Assembly (NCBI RefSeq): GCF_019456655.1
Contig: NZ_CP080332.1
Coordinates: forward strand, 3,224,001-3,288,000
Source of the DNA: Mycolicibacterium diernhoferi
Lineage (GTDB): Bacteria > Actinomycetota > Actinomycetes > Mycobacteriales > Mycobacteriaceae
Length of the DNA: 64,000 nt
Direction of reading: 5' to 3'
Shown here in pieces: positions 8,230-17,754 of this stretch. How positions within the stretch are numbered: position 1 is the first letter of the stretch; the number at the start of each line of letters is the position of its first letter. Made by a program: the position numbers and the translations under genes. Under the pieces are notes generated by a model. It did not search any database and was not told the origin of the DNA. It saw nothing but the letters and a program-made list of their open reading frames with translations.

Positions 8230-9489
8230 TTACACGTAGCGGGGCCGACCGGCCAACGCTCCCAGCACGATCTGGGTGATGTAGACCACCATCAGCATCA
8301 ACCAGGGCACCGTCCAGCCCCCGCTGATCTCGTGCAGCAGACCGAACAGGAACGGTCCGACGCCCGCCAGCAGGTAGCCGAGGCCCTGAACCATCCCGGA
8401 CAGCCGGGCGGTGTCCTCGGCGGTCCGGGCACGCAGCGCGATCACCGCGAGCGCCAGCGAGAAGACACTCATGCCCAGGCCCAGCAGGACCGTCCAGAGC
8501 ACGGGCGCGGCGGCCGGCGCGACGGTGAGGCCGAGGACCCCGGTGATCCCGATCAGGCCCAGCCCGACGATCCAGCCGCTCTGGCCGGCCCGTCGGGCGG
8601 CCATCGGTGCCACCACGATGCTGATCGGCACCGCGATCAGGGCGTTGAGCCCGAGCAGCAGTCCGGCGTCGCCCTGGCTCAGCCCGTTGTCGATGAAGAC
8701 CTGGGGCAGCCAGCCCATCACCACGTAGGCCATCATCGACTGGCAGCCGAAGAAGCCGGTGATGATCCAGGCCAATCTGCTGCGCAGCAGTGACCGCCCG
8801 GGCGCGGAGGCGGTCCGCGTCACCGACATGGACTCGCGTCGCGACCACATGACGACCAGCCAGACGGCCAGCGCCACCAGGGCGAGCACCGCCCAGGCGC
8901 CCAGCGCGAACCGCCAGCTGTCGAATATTCCGTCGAGTGCCGGGGTGAGGGCCGAACCGGCGGCGCCGCCGCCCTGGAGCGCGGCGGTGTAGATCCCGGT
9001 CATCAGCCCGATCCGGGTCGGGAACGACGCTTTGATGACCACCGGGATGAGCACATTGACCAGGGCGATGCCGGCGGTGGCGACCAGCGTGCCGCCGATC
9101 ACCACAGCTGGCCCGTCGGTCACCCGGAGCAGCAGGCCCACCGTGAGTGTGAGCAGGCCGCCCGCGATCGCCGGGCCGAGTCCGAAACGTCTGGCCAGCC
9201 GCGGTGCGCCCAGGCCGGCGGCGGCGAAGCACAAACCCGGCAGGGTGGTCAGCACGCCGGCCCACAGCGCCGAGGTGCCCAGTCCGTCCCGCATCTCGCC
9301 GAGCAGTGGGCCGACGCTGGTGATGGCGGGCCGCAGATTGAGTGCGGTCAGCACGACCGCGACGATCAGGAGTACCCCGCCGGCCGCTCTCTCGGCCGGG
9401 CGCAACTGCACCGATCCGTCAGATGGGGCAGTCCCGAAAACGGGCTCCTGCTGGCGGGTTCGACTCACCTGCACTAGCGTGCCATACAT
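8230..9489 (-). CDS. CynX/NimT family major facilitator transporter
   Basis: About 419 residues with twelve membrane segments starting near residue 38. The signature NLRPAITSVGPLL after the first helix is typical of the CynX/NimT (cyanate / 2-nitroimidazole transporter) branch of the MFS. The substrate is not known; these proteins handle small organic anions or toxic compounds. It diverges from a GntR/FadR-type regulator, which probably controls it. The listed ATG (9489) lies inside the regulator palindrome, so the true start may be GTG 9474 or GTG 9468, perhaps on a leaderless message; residues before about 30 are not conserved-looking. The Pro-rich tail gene converges from the other side with a 3-bp gap. 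Confidence 0.85.
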   Translation of the reverse strand: MYGTLVQVSRTRQQEPVFGTAPSDGSVQLRPAERAAGGVLLIVAVVLTALNLRPAITSVGPLLGEMRDGLGTSALWAGVLTTLPGLCFAAAGLGAPRLARRFGLGPAIAGGLLTLTVGLLLRVTDGPAVVIGGTLVATAGIALVNVLIPVVIKASFPTRIGLMTGIYTAALQGGGAAGSALTPALDGIFDSWRFALGAWAVLALVALAVWLVVMWSRRESMSVTRTASAPGRSLLRSRLAWIITGFFGCQSMMAYVVMGWLPQVFIDNGLSQGDAGLLLGLNALIAVPISIVVAPMAARRAGQSGWIVGLGLIGITGVLGLTVAPAAAPVLWTVLLGLGMSVFSLALAVIALRARTAEDTARLSGMVQGLGYLLAGVGPFLFGLLHEISGGWTVPWLMLMVVYITQIVLGALAGRPRYV

Positions 9490-9503
9490 CCGATGATTGG
9501 ATG
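9487..9503. promoter_or_regulatory. Palindromic GntR operator in divergent promoter
   Basis: CATCCGATGATTGGATG is an inverted repeat (CATCC...GGATG with inner AT...AT pairs) centred between the transporter and the regulator. Its position in a 26-bp gap suggests one site controls both genes and that the regulator represses itself. Confidence 0.6.
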
Positions 9504-9515
9504 AAAGGGTTTTCC

Positions 9516-10193
9516 ATGCCGCTGGCCGTCACCCGCCGCACCGGGCTGGTCGAGCAGGTCATCGATCAGCTGCGCACATCGGTGAGCACCGGCGAATGGC
9601 CGGTGGACACCAAGATCCCCACCGAACCCACCCTGGCAGAGACGTTGGGGGTCGGCCGCAATACCGTGCGCGAGGCCGTCCGCGCGCTGGCGCACAGCGG
9701 GATTCTGGAAGTGCGGCAAGGCGACGGGACCTATGTGCGAGCCACCAGCGAGGTCTCCGGCGCTCTACATCGGCTCTGCGGCAACGAATTCCGCGACGTG
9801 CTTCAGGTCCGCCGTTGCCTGGAAGTCGAAGGCGCACGGCTGGCCGCCTCCGCCCGGACCGACGCCGATCTGACCGAGCTCTGGCAGCTGCTGGAACGCA
9901 GCGAAGCGCTGCAGAACGACGGTCCGGCCGCCGATTTCGCCCGGGCCGACGCCGACCTGCATTTCGCCGTGGTGAGAAGTTCGCAGAACCTCGTGCTGAC
10001 CGAGCTCTACCGCGGGCTCACCGAAGTCGTGTCGGCCAGTGTCATCACCACCACCGAGGACCCACCGGTCGCCGGACTCGCCAGACACCGTGGGCTCATC
10101 GAGGCGATTGCCGCACAGGACATCGAGCGAGCGGGCCGCGAAGCCGGCGGCTTCCTCGACGAACTGCTGAGCCGGCTACCCGACCACGACTGA
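9516..10193 (+). CDS. GntR family (FadR subfamily) transcriptional regulator
   Basis: A 225-residue protein. The N-terminal winged helix-turn-helix spans about residues 8-72 with IPTEPTLAETLGVGRNTVREAVRALAHSGILEVRQGDGT-type order (read in parts: LAETLGVGRNTVREAVRAL, then VRQGDGTYV). The C-terminal FCD ligand domain is all helical, about 85-220, with D...H..V metal/ligand positions (ADADLHFAVV, LARHRGLIEAI). ATG 9516 is chosen over 9501 because AAAGGG lies 7 nt upstream. The gene diverges from the CynX-type transporter with a palindrome between them, so this is most likely its local repressor, responding to the transported compound. Confidence 0.88.
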   Translation: MPLAVTRRTGLVEQVIDQLRTSVSTGEWPVDTKIPTEPTLAETLGVGRNTVREAVRALAHSGILEVRQGDGTYVRATSEVSGALHRLCGNEFRDVLQVRRCLEVEGARLAASARTDADLTELWQLLERSEALQNDGPAADFARADADLHFAVVRSSQNLVLTELYRGLTEVVSASVITTTEDPPVAGLARHRGLIEAIAAQDIERAGREAGGFLDELLSRLPDHD

Positions 10194-10198
10194 GCCGG

Positions 10199-10477
10199 TT
10201 ATTCCGGCGTCAGCACGTCACTGTTGACGAAGGTCAGCGATCCCGAATCCAGCAGCACCGCCCAGCGGCGAGCCGGATCCGCAATATGGTTGTCGCCGAT
10301 GTCCACCGAATAGCCTGCGCTGTCGCCGAAGTCGTCGACGATCACGCCCACGACCTCTTCATCGGTGCCGGCGTGCACGCGCACCCGCACGTCGACGGCG
10401 AACTCGCTGTCGTCCGCGTGATCCTGGTCGTGGTCGTGGCCGCCGGCCTCGGCGTCGACGGTTTCCTGAGCTGTCAC
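10199..10477 (-). CDS. Small acidic hypothetical protein
   Basis: The start is GTG 10477, behind a strong AGGGGAG ribosome site, giving 92 residues; an upstream ATG at 10564 lacks one. The first 25 residues are rich in His, Asp and Glu (GGHDHDQDHADDSEF). The rest looks like a small beta-sheet domain with VVGVIVDDFGDSAGYSVDIGD and DPARRWAVLLDSGSLTFVNSD. It is not recognised as a named family. The gene ends 5 bp from the convergent GntR gene. The His/Asp-rich head could bind metal, but that is only a guess. Confidence 0.6.
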   Translation of the reverse strand: MTAQETVDAEAGGHDHDQDHADDSEFAVDVRVRVHAGTDEEVVGVIVDDFGDSAGYSVDIGDNHIADPARRWAVLLDSGSLTFVNSDVLTPE

Positions 10478-10935
10478 CAGCGCTCCCCTGTCATCTTCGG
10501 CGACCACGGCTGGCGGTCGTCGTCCGATCCCATCATGGACATCAATGCGCGGAATACATGTCATCTAGCCGACCGACAAACCTCGTCAGCTAATACACCG
10601 GGCCGTGCAACCGCGCATCGTCCGATATCCATGATCGCAGACTTCTTCTGTCGCGACGCCACTACTCAATCCAAATGCACTCCATTGCGATCATTTCGCA
10701 TTTCGGACGAGACACAATTCGTCGGTCTCCGCACCCGCAGACACCGGCTGACCATGCTCGATGACGGCGGGATCGGGGCACATCGTCGTCCCGCATCGCC
10801 GAGCCGAGCGCATCATTCGATCCGATGTTCGAAACACGGCGGATGAACGAGGTGGCCGATCCGACGACGATTCACGCGCCCGGGAATGAAATGGTCGCCG
10901 CCGAAGCCGGGGCCCGGTCACCGGCCCTGCTCCGC
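10478..10935. other. Low-GC intergenic stretch without a supported gene
   Basis: About 450 bp, noticeably richer in A/T than the neighbouring genes. The short frames in it lack ribosome sites and mycobacterial codon bias. It must hold the promoter of the small acidic protein at its left end. No RNA gene, terminator or repeat was recognised. Confidence 0.35.
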
Positions 10936-10947
10936 TAACCTCTCAGC
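10936..10947 (+). promoter_or_regulatory. Leaderless -10 element of yaaA
   Basis: TAACCT (10936-10941) is followed by six bases and then the GTG start. This is the standard spacing for transcription that begins at the first base of the start codon in mycobacteria. Confidence 0.6.
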
Positions 10948-11694
10948 GTGATCGTGCTGCTGCCCCCGTCGGAAACCAAACGATCCGGCGGCGACGGCCC
11001 GCCACTGCGTCTGGATCAACTCAGCTTCCCCGCGCTCAACGAGCTGCGGGCCGAGCTGGTTGCCGAGCTCGGTGCGCTGTCGGCCGACGTGGCCGCCTCC
11101 CGGCGGGCACTCGGCTTGACCGTCAAGCAGGACGCGGAGATCGAGCGCAATGCCACCCTGACGAGCACCCCGACGCTGCCCGCGATCGATCGCTACACCG
11201 GAGTGCTCTACGACGCTCTCGACATCGACTCGCTGCGCGGCGCCGCCGCGGCCCGGGCCAGGGCCCGGCTGGCCGTCGGCTCGGCGCTGTTCGGTCTGTT
11301 GCGCGCCGACGATGCGGTGCCCCCGTACCGATTGTCCGCCGGGTCCAAGCTGCCCGACCGCCCGACGCTGGCGGCCCGGTGGCGACCGGTTCTCGAACCG
11401 GTGCTCGCCGAGATCGCGGCCCAGGAGTTGATCGTCGATCTGCGCTCCGGGTCGTATGCCGGGCTCGGGCGGGTCTCCGGCGCGGTCCGGGTCAACGTCC
11501 TGGCCGAACACCCCGACGGACACCGCACCGTGGTCAGTCATTTCAACAAGGCGCACAAGGGAAAACTGGCCCGGGCCCTGGCCACCAGCAAGGCCGAGCC
11601 CGACGACGCGGCCAAGGTTGCTACGGTGGCGCGGCGGGCCGGCATGCAGGTGGAACGCGAGGGTGACGACCTCGTGGTCGTGGTGCCCGCCTGA
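10948..11694 (+). CDS. yaaA: YaaA family (UPF0246) peroxide-stress protein
   Basis: 248 residues, matching the family length. The start MIVLLPPSETKR is the typical YaaA opening, with LYDALD and SALFGLLRADDAVPPYRLSAG in the middle and VVSHFNKAHKGKLARAL near the end. In E. coli YaaA lowers free iron and protects DNA during hydrogen peroxide stress. Structures show a DNA-binding fold with a positively charged cleft, and the conserved Lys/His-rich C-terminal block fits this. GTG 10948 is supported by the leaderless promoter just upstream and by the family start. The gene stands alone, with no obvious regulator beside it. Confidence 0.9.
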   Translation: MIVLLPPSETKRSGGDGPPLRLDQLSFPALNELRAELVAELGALSADVAASRRALGLTVKQDAEIERNATLTSTPTLPAIDRYTGVLYDALDIDSLRGAAAARARARLAVGSALFGLLRADDAVPPYRLSAGSKLPDRPTLAARWRPVLEPVLAEIAAQELIVDLRSGSYAGLGRVSGAVRVNVLAEHPDGHRTVVSHFNKAHKGKLARALATSKAEPDDAAKVATVARRAGMQVEREGDDLVVVVPA

Positions 11695-11724
11695 GCGGGT
11701 CGCTGGAGTTAAACCGTTTCATAA

Positions 11725-12930
<1,206 letters not shown>

Positions 12931-12973
12931 GCAATCCCCGACCCGCCACGGCCGGTGTCGGTAGCGTGACCGT

Positions 12974-14344
12974 ATGAAGTTGATCTCGCCGACCGATGCG
13001 CTGTTCCTCGTCGGCGAGTCACGGGAGCACCCGATGCATGTCGGCGGACTGCAACTGTTCGAGCCGCCCGCCGATTCCGGGCCCGACTTCCTCGCCGACC
13101 TGTACGCGGCCATCTCCGAGCACGACGACTTCCAGCCCACGTTTCGCAAGCACCCGGCGCGACTGTTCGGTGGAATCAGCAATGCCACTTGGGCTTTCGA
13201 CAACGAGGTGGACGTCGACTACCACCTGCGGCGGTCCGCCCTGCCGCGCCCCGGACGCGTTCGGCAGCTGTTCGAGCTGACGTCACGGCTGCACGGCACG
13301 CTGCTCGACCGGCACCGCCCGCTATGGGAGGCCTACTTCGTGGAGGGCCTCGACGACGGCCGCTTCGCGGTGTACACCAAGATCCACCACTCGCTCATCG
13401 ACGGCGTATCCGCGCAACGGCTGATGATCCGCACCCTGACCACCGATCCCGAGGACCGGGAAGTCCGGGTGCCCTGGGCGCTGCAGACCAAGAAGCGCAC
13501 CACCGCCCCCTCGGGTCAGGCATCGTCGTTGTTGCGTGCCGTCGGCGACGCCGCCGGGGCGGTGGCCGGCCTCGCGCCGACGACCGTCTCGCTGGCCCGC
13601 GCGGCGCTGCTCGAACACCAGTTGACCCTGCCGTTCCAGGCACCCAAGACCATGTTCAACGTCCCCATCGGCGGTGCGCGACGGTGCGCGGCGCAGTCCT
13701 GGAAGCTGGAACGGATCAGATCCCTCAAGTCCGCGGTCCCCGACTCCACCATCAACGACGTGGTGTTGGCCATGTGTTCCGGTGCGTTGCGCTCCTACCT
13801 CGAAGAGCAGCACGCGCTACCCGAAACCCCGTTGGTGGCAATGGTTCCGGTGAGCCTGCGGGGTGAGCACGAGCAGGACGCCGGCGGCAACATGGTCGGC
13901 ACCATCCTGTGCAACCTGGCCACCGACGAGGTCGACCCACTGAAGCGGCTGGAAACCATCAGCGCGTCCACACGGGACAACAAGCGCATCTTCAGCCAGT
14001 TGCCGCGCACCCAGGCGCTCGCCCTGTCCGGCTTCCTGATGGCCGGCCTCGGGCTCAGTCTGGTACCCGGGTTCGTCTCCTCGGCGCCGCCGCCCTTCAA
14101 CATCGTCATCTCCAACGTCCCCGGCGCGCGTGAGCCGATGTACTGGAACGGAGCCCGGTTGAACGGAAGCTATCCGTTGTCGATCGCCCTCGACGGACAG
14201 GCCCTGAACATCACCCTCACCAACAACGCCGACAATCTGGACTTCGGCCTCGTCGGCTGCCGCCGGAGCGTGCCGCATCTGCAACGGTTGCTGACGCACC
14301 TGGAGAATTCGCTGGCCGCCCTGGAACGGGCCGCCGGACTCTGA
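12974..14344 (+). CDS. Wax ester synthase/diacylglycerol acyltransferase (WS/DGAT)
   Basis: 456 residues, full family length. The active-site motif HHSLIDG occupies residues 138-144. The opening LISPTDALFLVGESREHPMHVGGLQLF and the C-terminal FNIVISNVPGAREPMYWNGA block (seen as NVPG) are typical. These enzymes move an acyl group from acyl-CoA to an alcohol or diacylglycerol, making wax esters or triacylglycerol storage lipid at the inner membrane. Mycobacteria carry many paralogues; substrate preference cannot be read here. A TAGCGT -10 element lies 6 nt before ATG 12974, so the mRNA is probably leaderless. It follows the Ag85-type gene by 43 bp but has its own promoter. Confidence 0.93.
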   Translation: MKLISPTDALFLVGESREHPMHVGGLQLFEPPADSGPDFLADLYAAISEHDDFQPTFRKHPARLFGGISNATWAFDNEVDVDYHLRRSALPRPGRVRQLFELTSRLHGTLLDRHRPLWEAYFVEGLDDGRFAVYTKIHHSLIDGVSAQRLMIRTLTTDPEDREVRVPWALQTKKRTTAPSGQASSLLRAVGDAAGAVAGLAPTTVSLARAALLEHQLTLPFQAPKTMFNVPIGGARRCAAQSWKLERIRSLKSAVPDSTINDVVLAMCSGALRSYLEEQHALPETPLVAMVPVSLRGEHEQDAGGNMVGTILCNLATDEVDPLKRLETISASTRDNKRIFSQLPRTQALALSGFLMAGLGLSLVPGFVSSAPPPFNIVISNVPGAREPMYWNGARLNGSYPLSIALDGQALNITLTNNADNLDFGLVGCRRSVPHLQRLLTHLENSLAALERAAGL

Positions 14345-14545
14345 GTCCGCGGACCGGGAAGAAAGGAACTCGGGCGGCACGCTTTTGGGTCGTGTTGTGG
14401 TTGATTACCCGCATGGTCGGCCGTCGCAGTCACGGGACGGGCACCGCTTCGTATCGGATCGGTGTCGGCCAAAATCTGCAGTTTGCGCAAATTCGGAACC
14501 GCGATAGGTTCGCCTCGTAGTCAGCCGAGGGGAACCGCAAAATCC

Positions 14546-15745
14546 ATGTCACACACCGTAAATCGCCTTGCGCTGACATCCTTTGCCACGGCGGGACTGT
14601 ACTGCGGTGTCCTCGTGCTGCCAGCGCAGGCGTTTGCTGAGCCCAGTCCCGGGGTGCCGTGCCTGGAGTTGGTTCATGATCTGGCCGCCGCACCGGAGAT
14701 CATTCCCCAGTCCCTGGAGGGCGGCGCCGCCGCGCTGACCGAGGCCCTCACACCCGCCCCAGCACCGGTCGAACCCCCGCCCGCGCCGGTCGAAGCGGCA
14801 GCGCCGCTGATCGAAGCCGCCGCCGTGCCTGCGCCACCGGCGGACGTCGCCGCGCCCCCGGCACCCCTGCCCGTCGCCGCGCCGCTCGCGACACCGGCGG
14901 ACAGCGCCGTTCCCATCGCCGCGTCCGCGCCGGTCGCAGAGGCCGTTTCGGTACTCGATACCGCTGTCGCCGCCCCGGCACCCCTGCCCGTCGCCGCGCC
15001 GATCGCGGCACCGGTGGTTCCGGTGGCGACGCCACCGGTCCCCGTGGTGGCGCCACCGGTCCCCGTCGTGGTGCCGCCCGCGGCGGTGCCGGCCGTCACA
15101 CCCGCGGCACCTCTGGTGCACGCGGCGGCGGTCCCGGCCGAGGCTGCCCCGCCGATCGAAGCTGCTCCCCCGCCGCCGGCCGAGGCGGCACCGCCGCTGC
15201 CGCCGATCGAGGCAGCGCCGATTCCTGCGCCTCCGGCCGAAGCAGCGCCGCCACCACCCGTCGAGGCCGCACCGCCTCCACCGCCGGCCGAAGCAGCGCC
15301 GGCTCCCGCGCCGCCGATCGAGGCGGCCACACCACCGCCACTGCCGGAACCTGCACCGCCGGTGGATATTCCACCCGCTGCGCCGCTGGTCGAGGCGGCC
15401 ATACCGGTCGAGGCCGCCGTACCGGTCGCCGCGGTGGCGCCCATCGACGCCGCCGCGCCCGTTGCGGTGGCAGTGCCCCCGGCACCCACCGCGGCGGCAC
15501 TCGTCAGCGATGCCGCGGGCAGTGTGCTGCCGGCCATCGCGAATGTGCCGTCGGTGCTCGCGGCCACGCCGCCGCCCCCGCTGGCGTTACCGTCGGTACC
15601 CGGACTCCCGACGCTGCCGACCGAGCTCACGATCCCCCGCGACTTCGTATGCGAAGGCACGGCGTGGTCGGCGCAGACCGACGGCGAAGGCGATGTACGA
15701 ACACCGGGCAGCGTGGAACGCGAAGCGGGCCGGGTCGACTGGTAA
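14546..15745 (+). CDS. Exported Pro/Ala-rich low-complexity protein
   Basis: The start is ATG 14546, behind GAGGGGAACC; 399 residues. The signal peptide (about 1-31, ending LPAQAFAEP) is followed by a short segment with one cysteine (GVPCLELVHDL). About 300 residues made almost only of Ala, Pro, Val, Glu and Ile come next, in loose repeats such as PPAEAAPPPP and PPIEAAP. The end (from about 365) is ordinary sequence, LPTELTIPRDFVCEGTAW, with a second cysteine. The two cysteines at the ends of the repeat region could pair. Such extended Pro-rich proteins often span or decorate the mycobacterial cell wall; I recognise no domain. It ends 7 bp from the convergent GNAT gene. Confidence 0.75.
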   Translation: MSHTVNRLALTSFATAGLYCGVLVLPAQAFAEPSPGVPCLELVHDLAAAPEIIPQSLEGGAAALTEALTPAPAPVEPPPAPVEAAAPLIEAAAVPAPPADVAAPPAPLPVAAPLATPADSAVPIAASAPVAEAVSVLDTAVAAPAPLPVAAPIAAPVVPVATPPVPVVAPPVPVVVPPAAVPAVTPAAPLVHAAAVPAEAAPPIEAAPPPPAEAAPPLPPIEAAPIPAPPAEAAPPPPVEAAPPPPPAEAAPAPAPPIEAATPPPLPEPAPPVDIPPAAPLVEAAIPVEAAVPVAAVAPIDAAAPVAVAVPPAPTAAALVSDAAGSVLPAIANVPSVLAATPPPPLALPSVPGLPTLPTELTIPRDFVCEGTAWSAQTDGEGDVRTPGSVEREAGRVDW

Positions 15746-15752
15746 CCCCGCG

Positions 15753-16409
15753 TCAGACGCTGGGCGCGCGCACCACCACCGGCACCGCCGGGAAGTAGAT
15801 CGCCATCTCGGAGCGTGATTTGCGCAGTGCCGCGGTACCGTAACCGCGCTTACGCAGGTCCGGACGGATCCAGATGCGCACCTCGACCTCATGGTCGACG
15901 AGCTCACCCAGAACCAGGCCGACCTTCTCCTCACCCTCGAGGGCGACGAACCAGGCCGCCTCCTCGGCGTCCAAACGTCCCAACGCGGAGGAGATCTCGT
16001 CGTCGAGGCTGCCCGCCGGGACGCCCGAACCGTCGCCGGCCGTGTGCAACTCGTCTATCCGGGCGGCGAAGATATCGCGGTCCTGCTCGCCCGAAAAGGC
16101 CCGCAGCACCACCGTTTCAGCGGACGCGGCGGGCCGCTCGTTGAGGGTGAACGTGAGCTGGGAGTTGAGGTCCTCCAACTCGGCGGCGATGAGCGCACGG
16201 GAGTCCCGGGTCAGCCGGTCGAAAGACAGCCCGATCACCGCTTCACTGCCGGCGTGGGAGGTGCCGAGCAGGTCGGCGATGGCGGCGACCGCCGAGTTCC
16301 GGTCGGCGGCGTCGACGATGACATCGAGCACCTCGTGCCGGCGGTCAAGCGCCTTGACCAACGCGTCGGCGATATCGCGGCGGGCGGCGGCACGGTCCAG
16401 ATCGGTCAT
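15753..16409 (-). CDS. GNAT acetyltransferase with GyrA-linker-like N-terminus
   Basis: 218 residues in two parts. Residues about 20-88 (RRHEVLDVIVDAADRN... IGLSFDRLTRDSRALIAAEL) resemble by eye the helical segment of DNA gyrase/topoisomerase IV A subunits around '...LL....A..IL.MRL..LT..E...I..E...L'. Residues about 98-218 form an acetyl-CoA-binding GNAT fold with motif A RPDLRKRGYGTAAL (182-195). The enzyme would acetylate an amine on a small molecule or protein; a related mycobacterial protein (Rv2170, from memory) acts on a metabolic enzyme, but I cannot claim the same target. TAGGCT six bases before ATG 16409 marks a likely leaderless promoter. Confidence 0.78.
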   Translation of the reverse strand: MTDLDRAAARRDIADALVKALDRRHEVLDVIVDAADRNSAVAAIADLLGTSHAGSEAVIGLSFDRLTRDSRALIAAELEDLNSQLTFTLNERPAASAETVVLRAFSGEQDRDIFAARIDELHTAGDGSGVPAGSLDDEISSALGRLDAEEAAWFVALEGEEKVGLVLGELVDHEVEVRIWIRPDLRKRGYGTAALRKSRSEMAIYFPAVPVVVRAPSV

Positions 16410-16467
16410 GGACCAAGCCTAGATCGTGCCGCCGTCCGGTGCGCCGGAACCCCGCTGCGCACATGCG

Positions 16468-17730
16468 TCAGACCTGAGCGAACCGCTTCTCATCGTAGAT
16501 CCGGGCCCACTCGGCCCGCGGCCGGATCGAGGTGTCGACGTCGGTCGCGGTGGCACGTAAGGCGCCTACCGTTGCCTGTTCGCGGGGTGTCAGCTTGAAC
16601 GGGTCCCAGCCGAAGAACCGGCAGGAGTTCTCCCAGGTGATCTTGTTGATGTCGGAGTCCGAGGCCCCGGCCCCGAGCAGTTCGGCGTGCACCTTCTCCG
16701 GGGCGTCCGGCCAGAAGCAGTCCGAGTGCGGGTAGTCGCACTCCCAGGCGATGATGTCGATGCCGATCTCGTGCCGCAATTTCAGCGACGTCTTGTCGGT
16801 GACGTAGCAGGCCAGCGAGTGCTCGCGGAAGACGTCGGAGGGCAGTTTGTCACCGAAGTCACGGCGCAGCCACTTCTGGTTGGTGTAGTGCCGGTCGGAG
16901 CGATCCAGGTAGAACGGGATCCAGCCGATGCCGCCCTCGGAGAATGCGAACTTCAGGTCCGGGTAGTTGCGCATCGCCGGTCCCCACAACAGGTCCTGGG
17001 CGCACATCGCCGACACCTGGGTGGCCAGGATGATCAGGTTGTCGATCGGTGCGTTGGGCGCCATGCTGATTGCGCCGAAACCGGTGCCGATGTGCAGGCA
17101 CATCACCACCTGCTCCTCGGACAGGGTGCGGAACACCGGGCCCCAGTATTCCTCGTCGTGGTAGCTCGGAATGCCCTCCAGATGCGGCAGTTCGGGCATG
17201 GTGACCGCACGGCAGCCCTTGGCGGCGACCCGGCGGATCTCCTTGCACATGGCCTCCGGGTTCCAGGTCGGAAGGATCGCGATCGGGATGAAGCGGTCCG
17301 GGTAGCTGCCGGCCCATTCGTCGATGTGCCAGTCGTTGTAGGCCGACACCATGACCAGGGTGACGTCTTCCCGGGTCATGTTGAGGTGGCGGGCGGAGAA
17401 GCCGGTGAACGTCGGGAAGCACATCGAGGCGAGGATTCCGTTGCGGCTCATGTCCCGGACCCGCTCGTGCACGTCGTAGACACCGGGGCGCATCTCGGCG
17501 AATCCGGCGGGATCGCGGCCCCATTCCTCGGCCGGCCAGGACACCACCGCGTTGAGGCCGCTGACGCCCTGCGGCCGGCCCTGATACATCCACTGGTCGA
17601 CGCCCTTCTCGTCGGTCACGACGATGGGGGCATCGGCCTTGTACTTGGCCGGTACGTGGTTCAGGAACATGTCCGGCGGTTCCACGACGTGGTCGTCGAT
17701 ACTCACCAGAATCAGGTCGTCGGTCTGCAT
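16468..17730 (-). CDS. Amidohydrolase family 2 (TIM-barrel metal hydrolase)
   Basis: 420 residues. The opening ILVSIDDHVVEPPDMF carries the D-x-H metal motif in the first strand. Later metal/active-site positions fit CLHIGTGFG (His), FSEGGIGWIPF and WECDYPHSDCFWPD (Asp/His near residue 350). This subgroup includes decarboxylases such as ACMSD and hydrolases of cyclic or amide compounds. Long mycobacterial members of this kind are frequent in catabolic loci, substrate unknown. It diverges from an AraC-family gene with 24 bp between the starts, so it is probably the regulated target. ATG 17730 fits the family start. Confidence 0.85.
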   Translation of the reverse strand: MQTDDLILVSIDDHVVEPPDMFLNHVPAKYKADAPIVVTDEKGVDQWMYQGRPQGVSGLNAVVSWPAEEWGRDPAGFAEMRPGVYDVHERVRDMSRNGILASMCFPTFTGFSARHLNMTREDVTLVMVSAYNDWHIDEWAGSYPDRFIPIAILPTWNPEAMCKEIRRVAAKGCRAVTMPELPHLEGIPSYHDEEYWGPVFRTLSEEQVVMCLHIGTGFGAISMAPNAPIDNLIILATQVSAMCAQDLLWGPAMRNYPDLKFAFSEGGIGWIPFYLDRSDRHYTNQKWLRRDFGDKLPSDVFREHSLACYVTDKTSLKLRHEIGIDIIAWECDYPHSDCFWPDAPEKVHAELLGAGASDSDINKITWENSCRFFGWDPFKLTPREQATVGALRATATDVDTSIRPRAEWARIYDEKRFAQV

Positions 17731-17754
17731 ACCTAACTAGTACCCTCGGAATCC

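Noticed and set aside
10691..10921. 76-codon minus-strand frame before yaaA
   Set aside because: Arg/Ser-rich composition, no ribosome site, and in a low-GC non-coding stretch.
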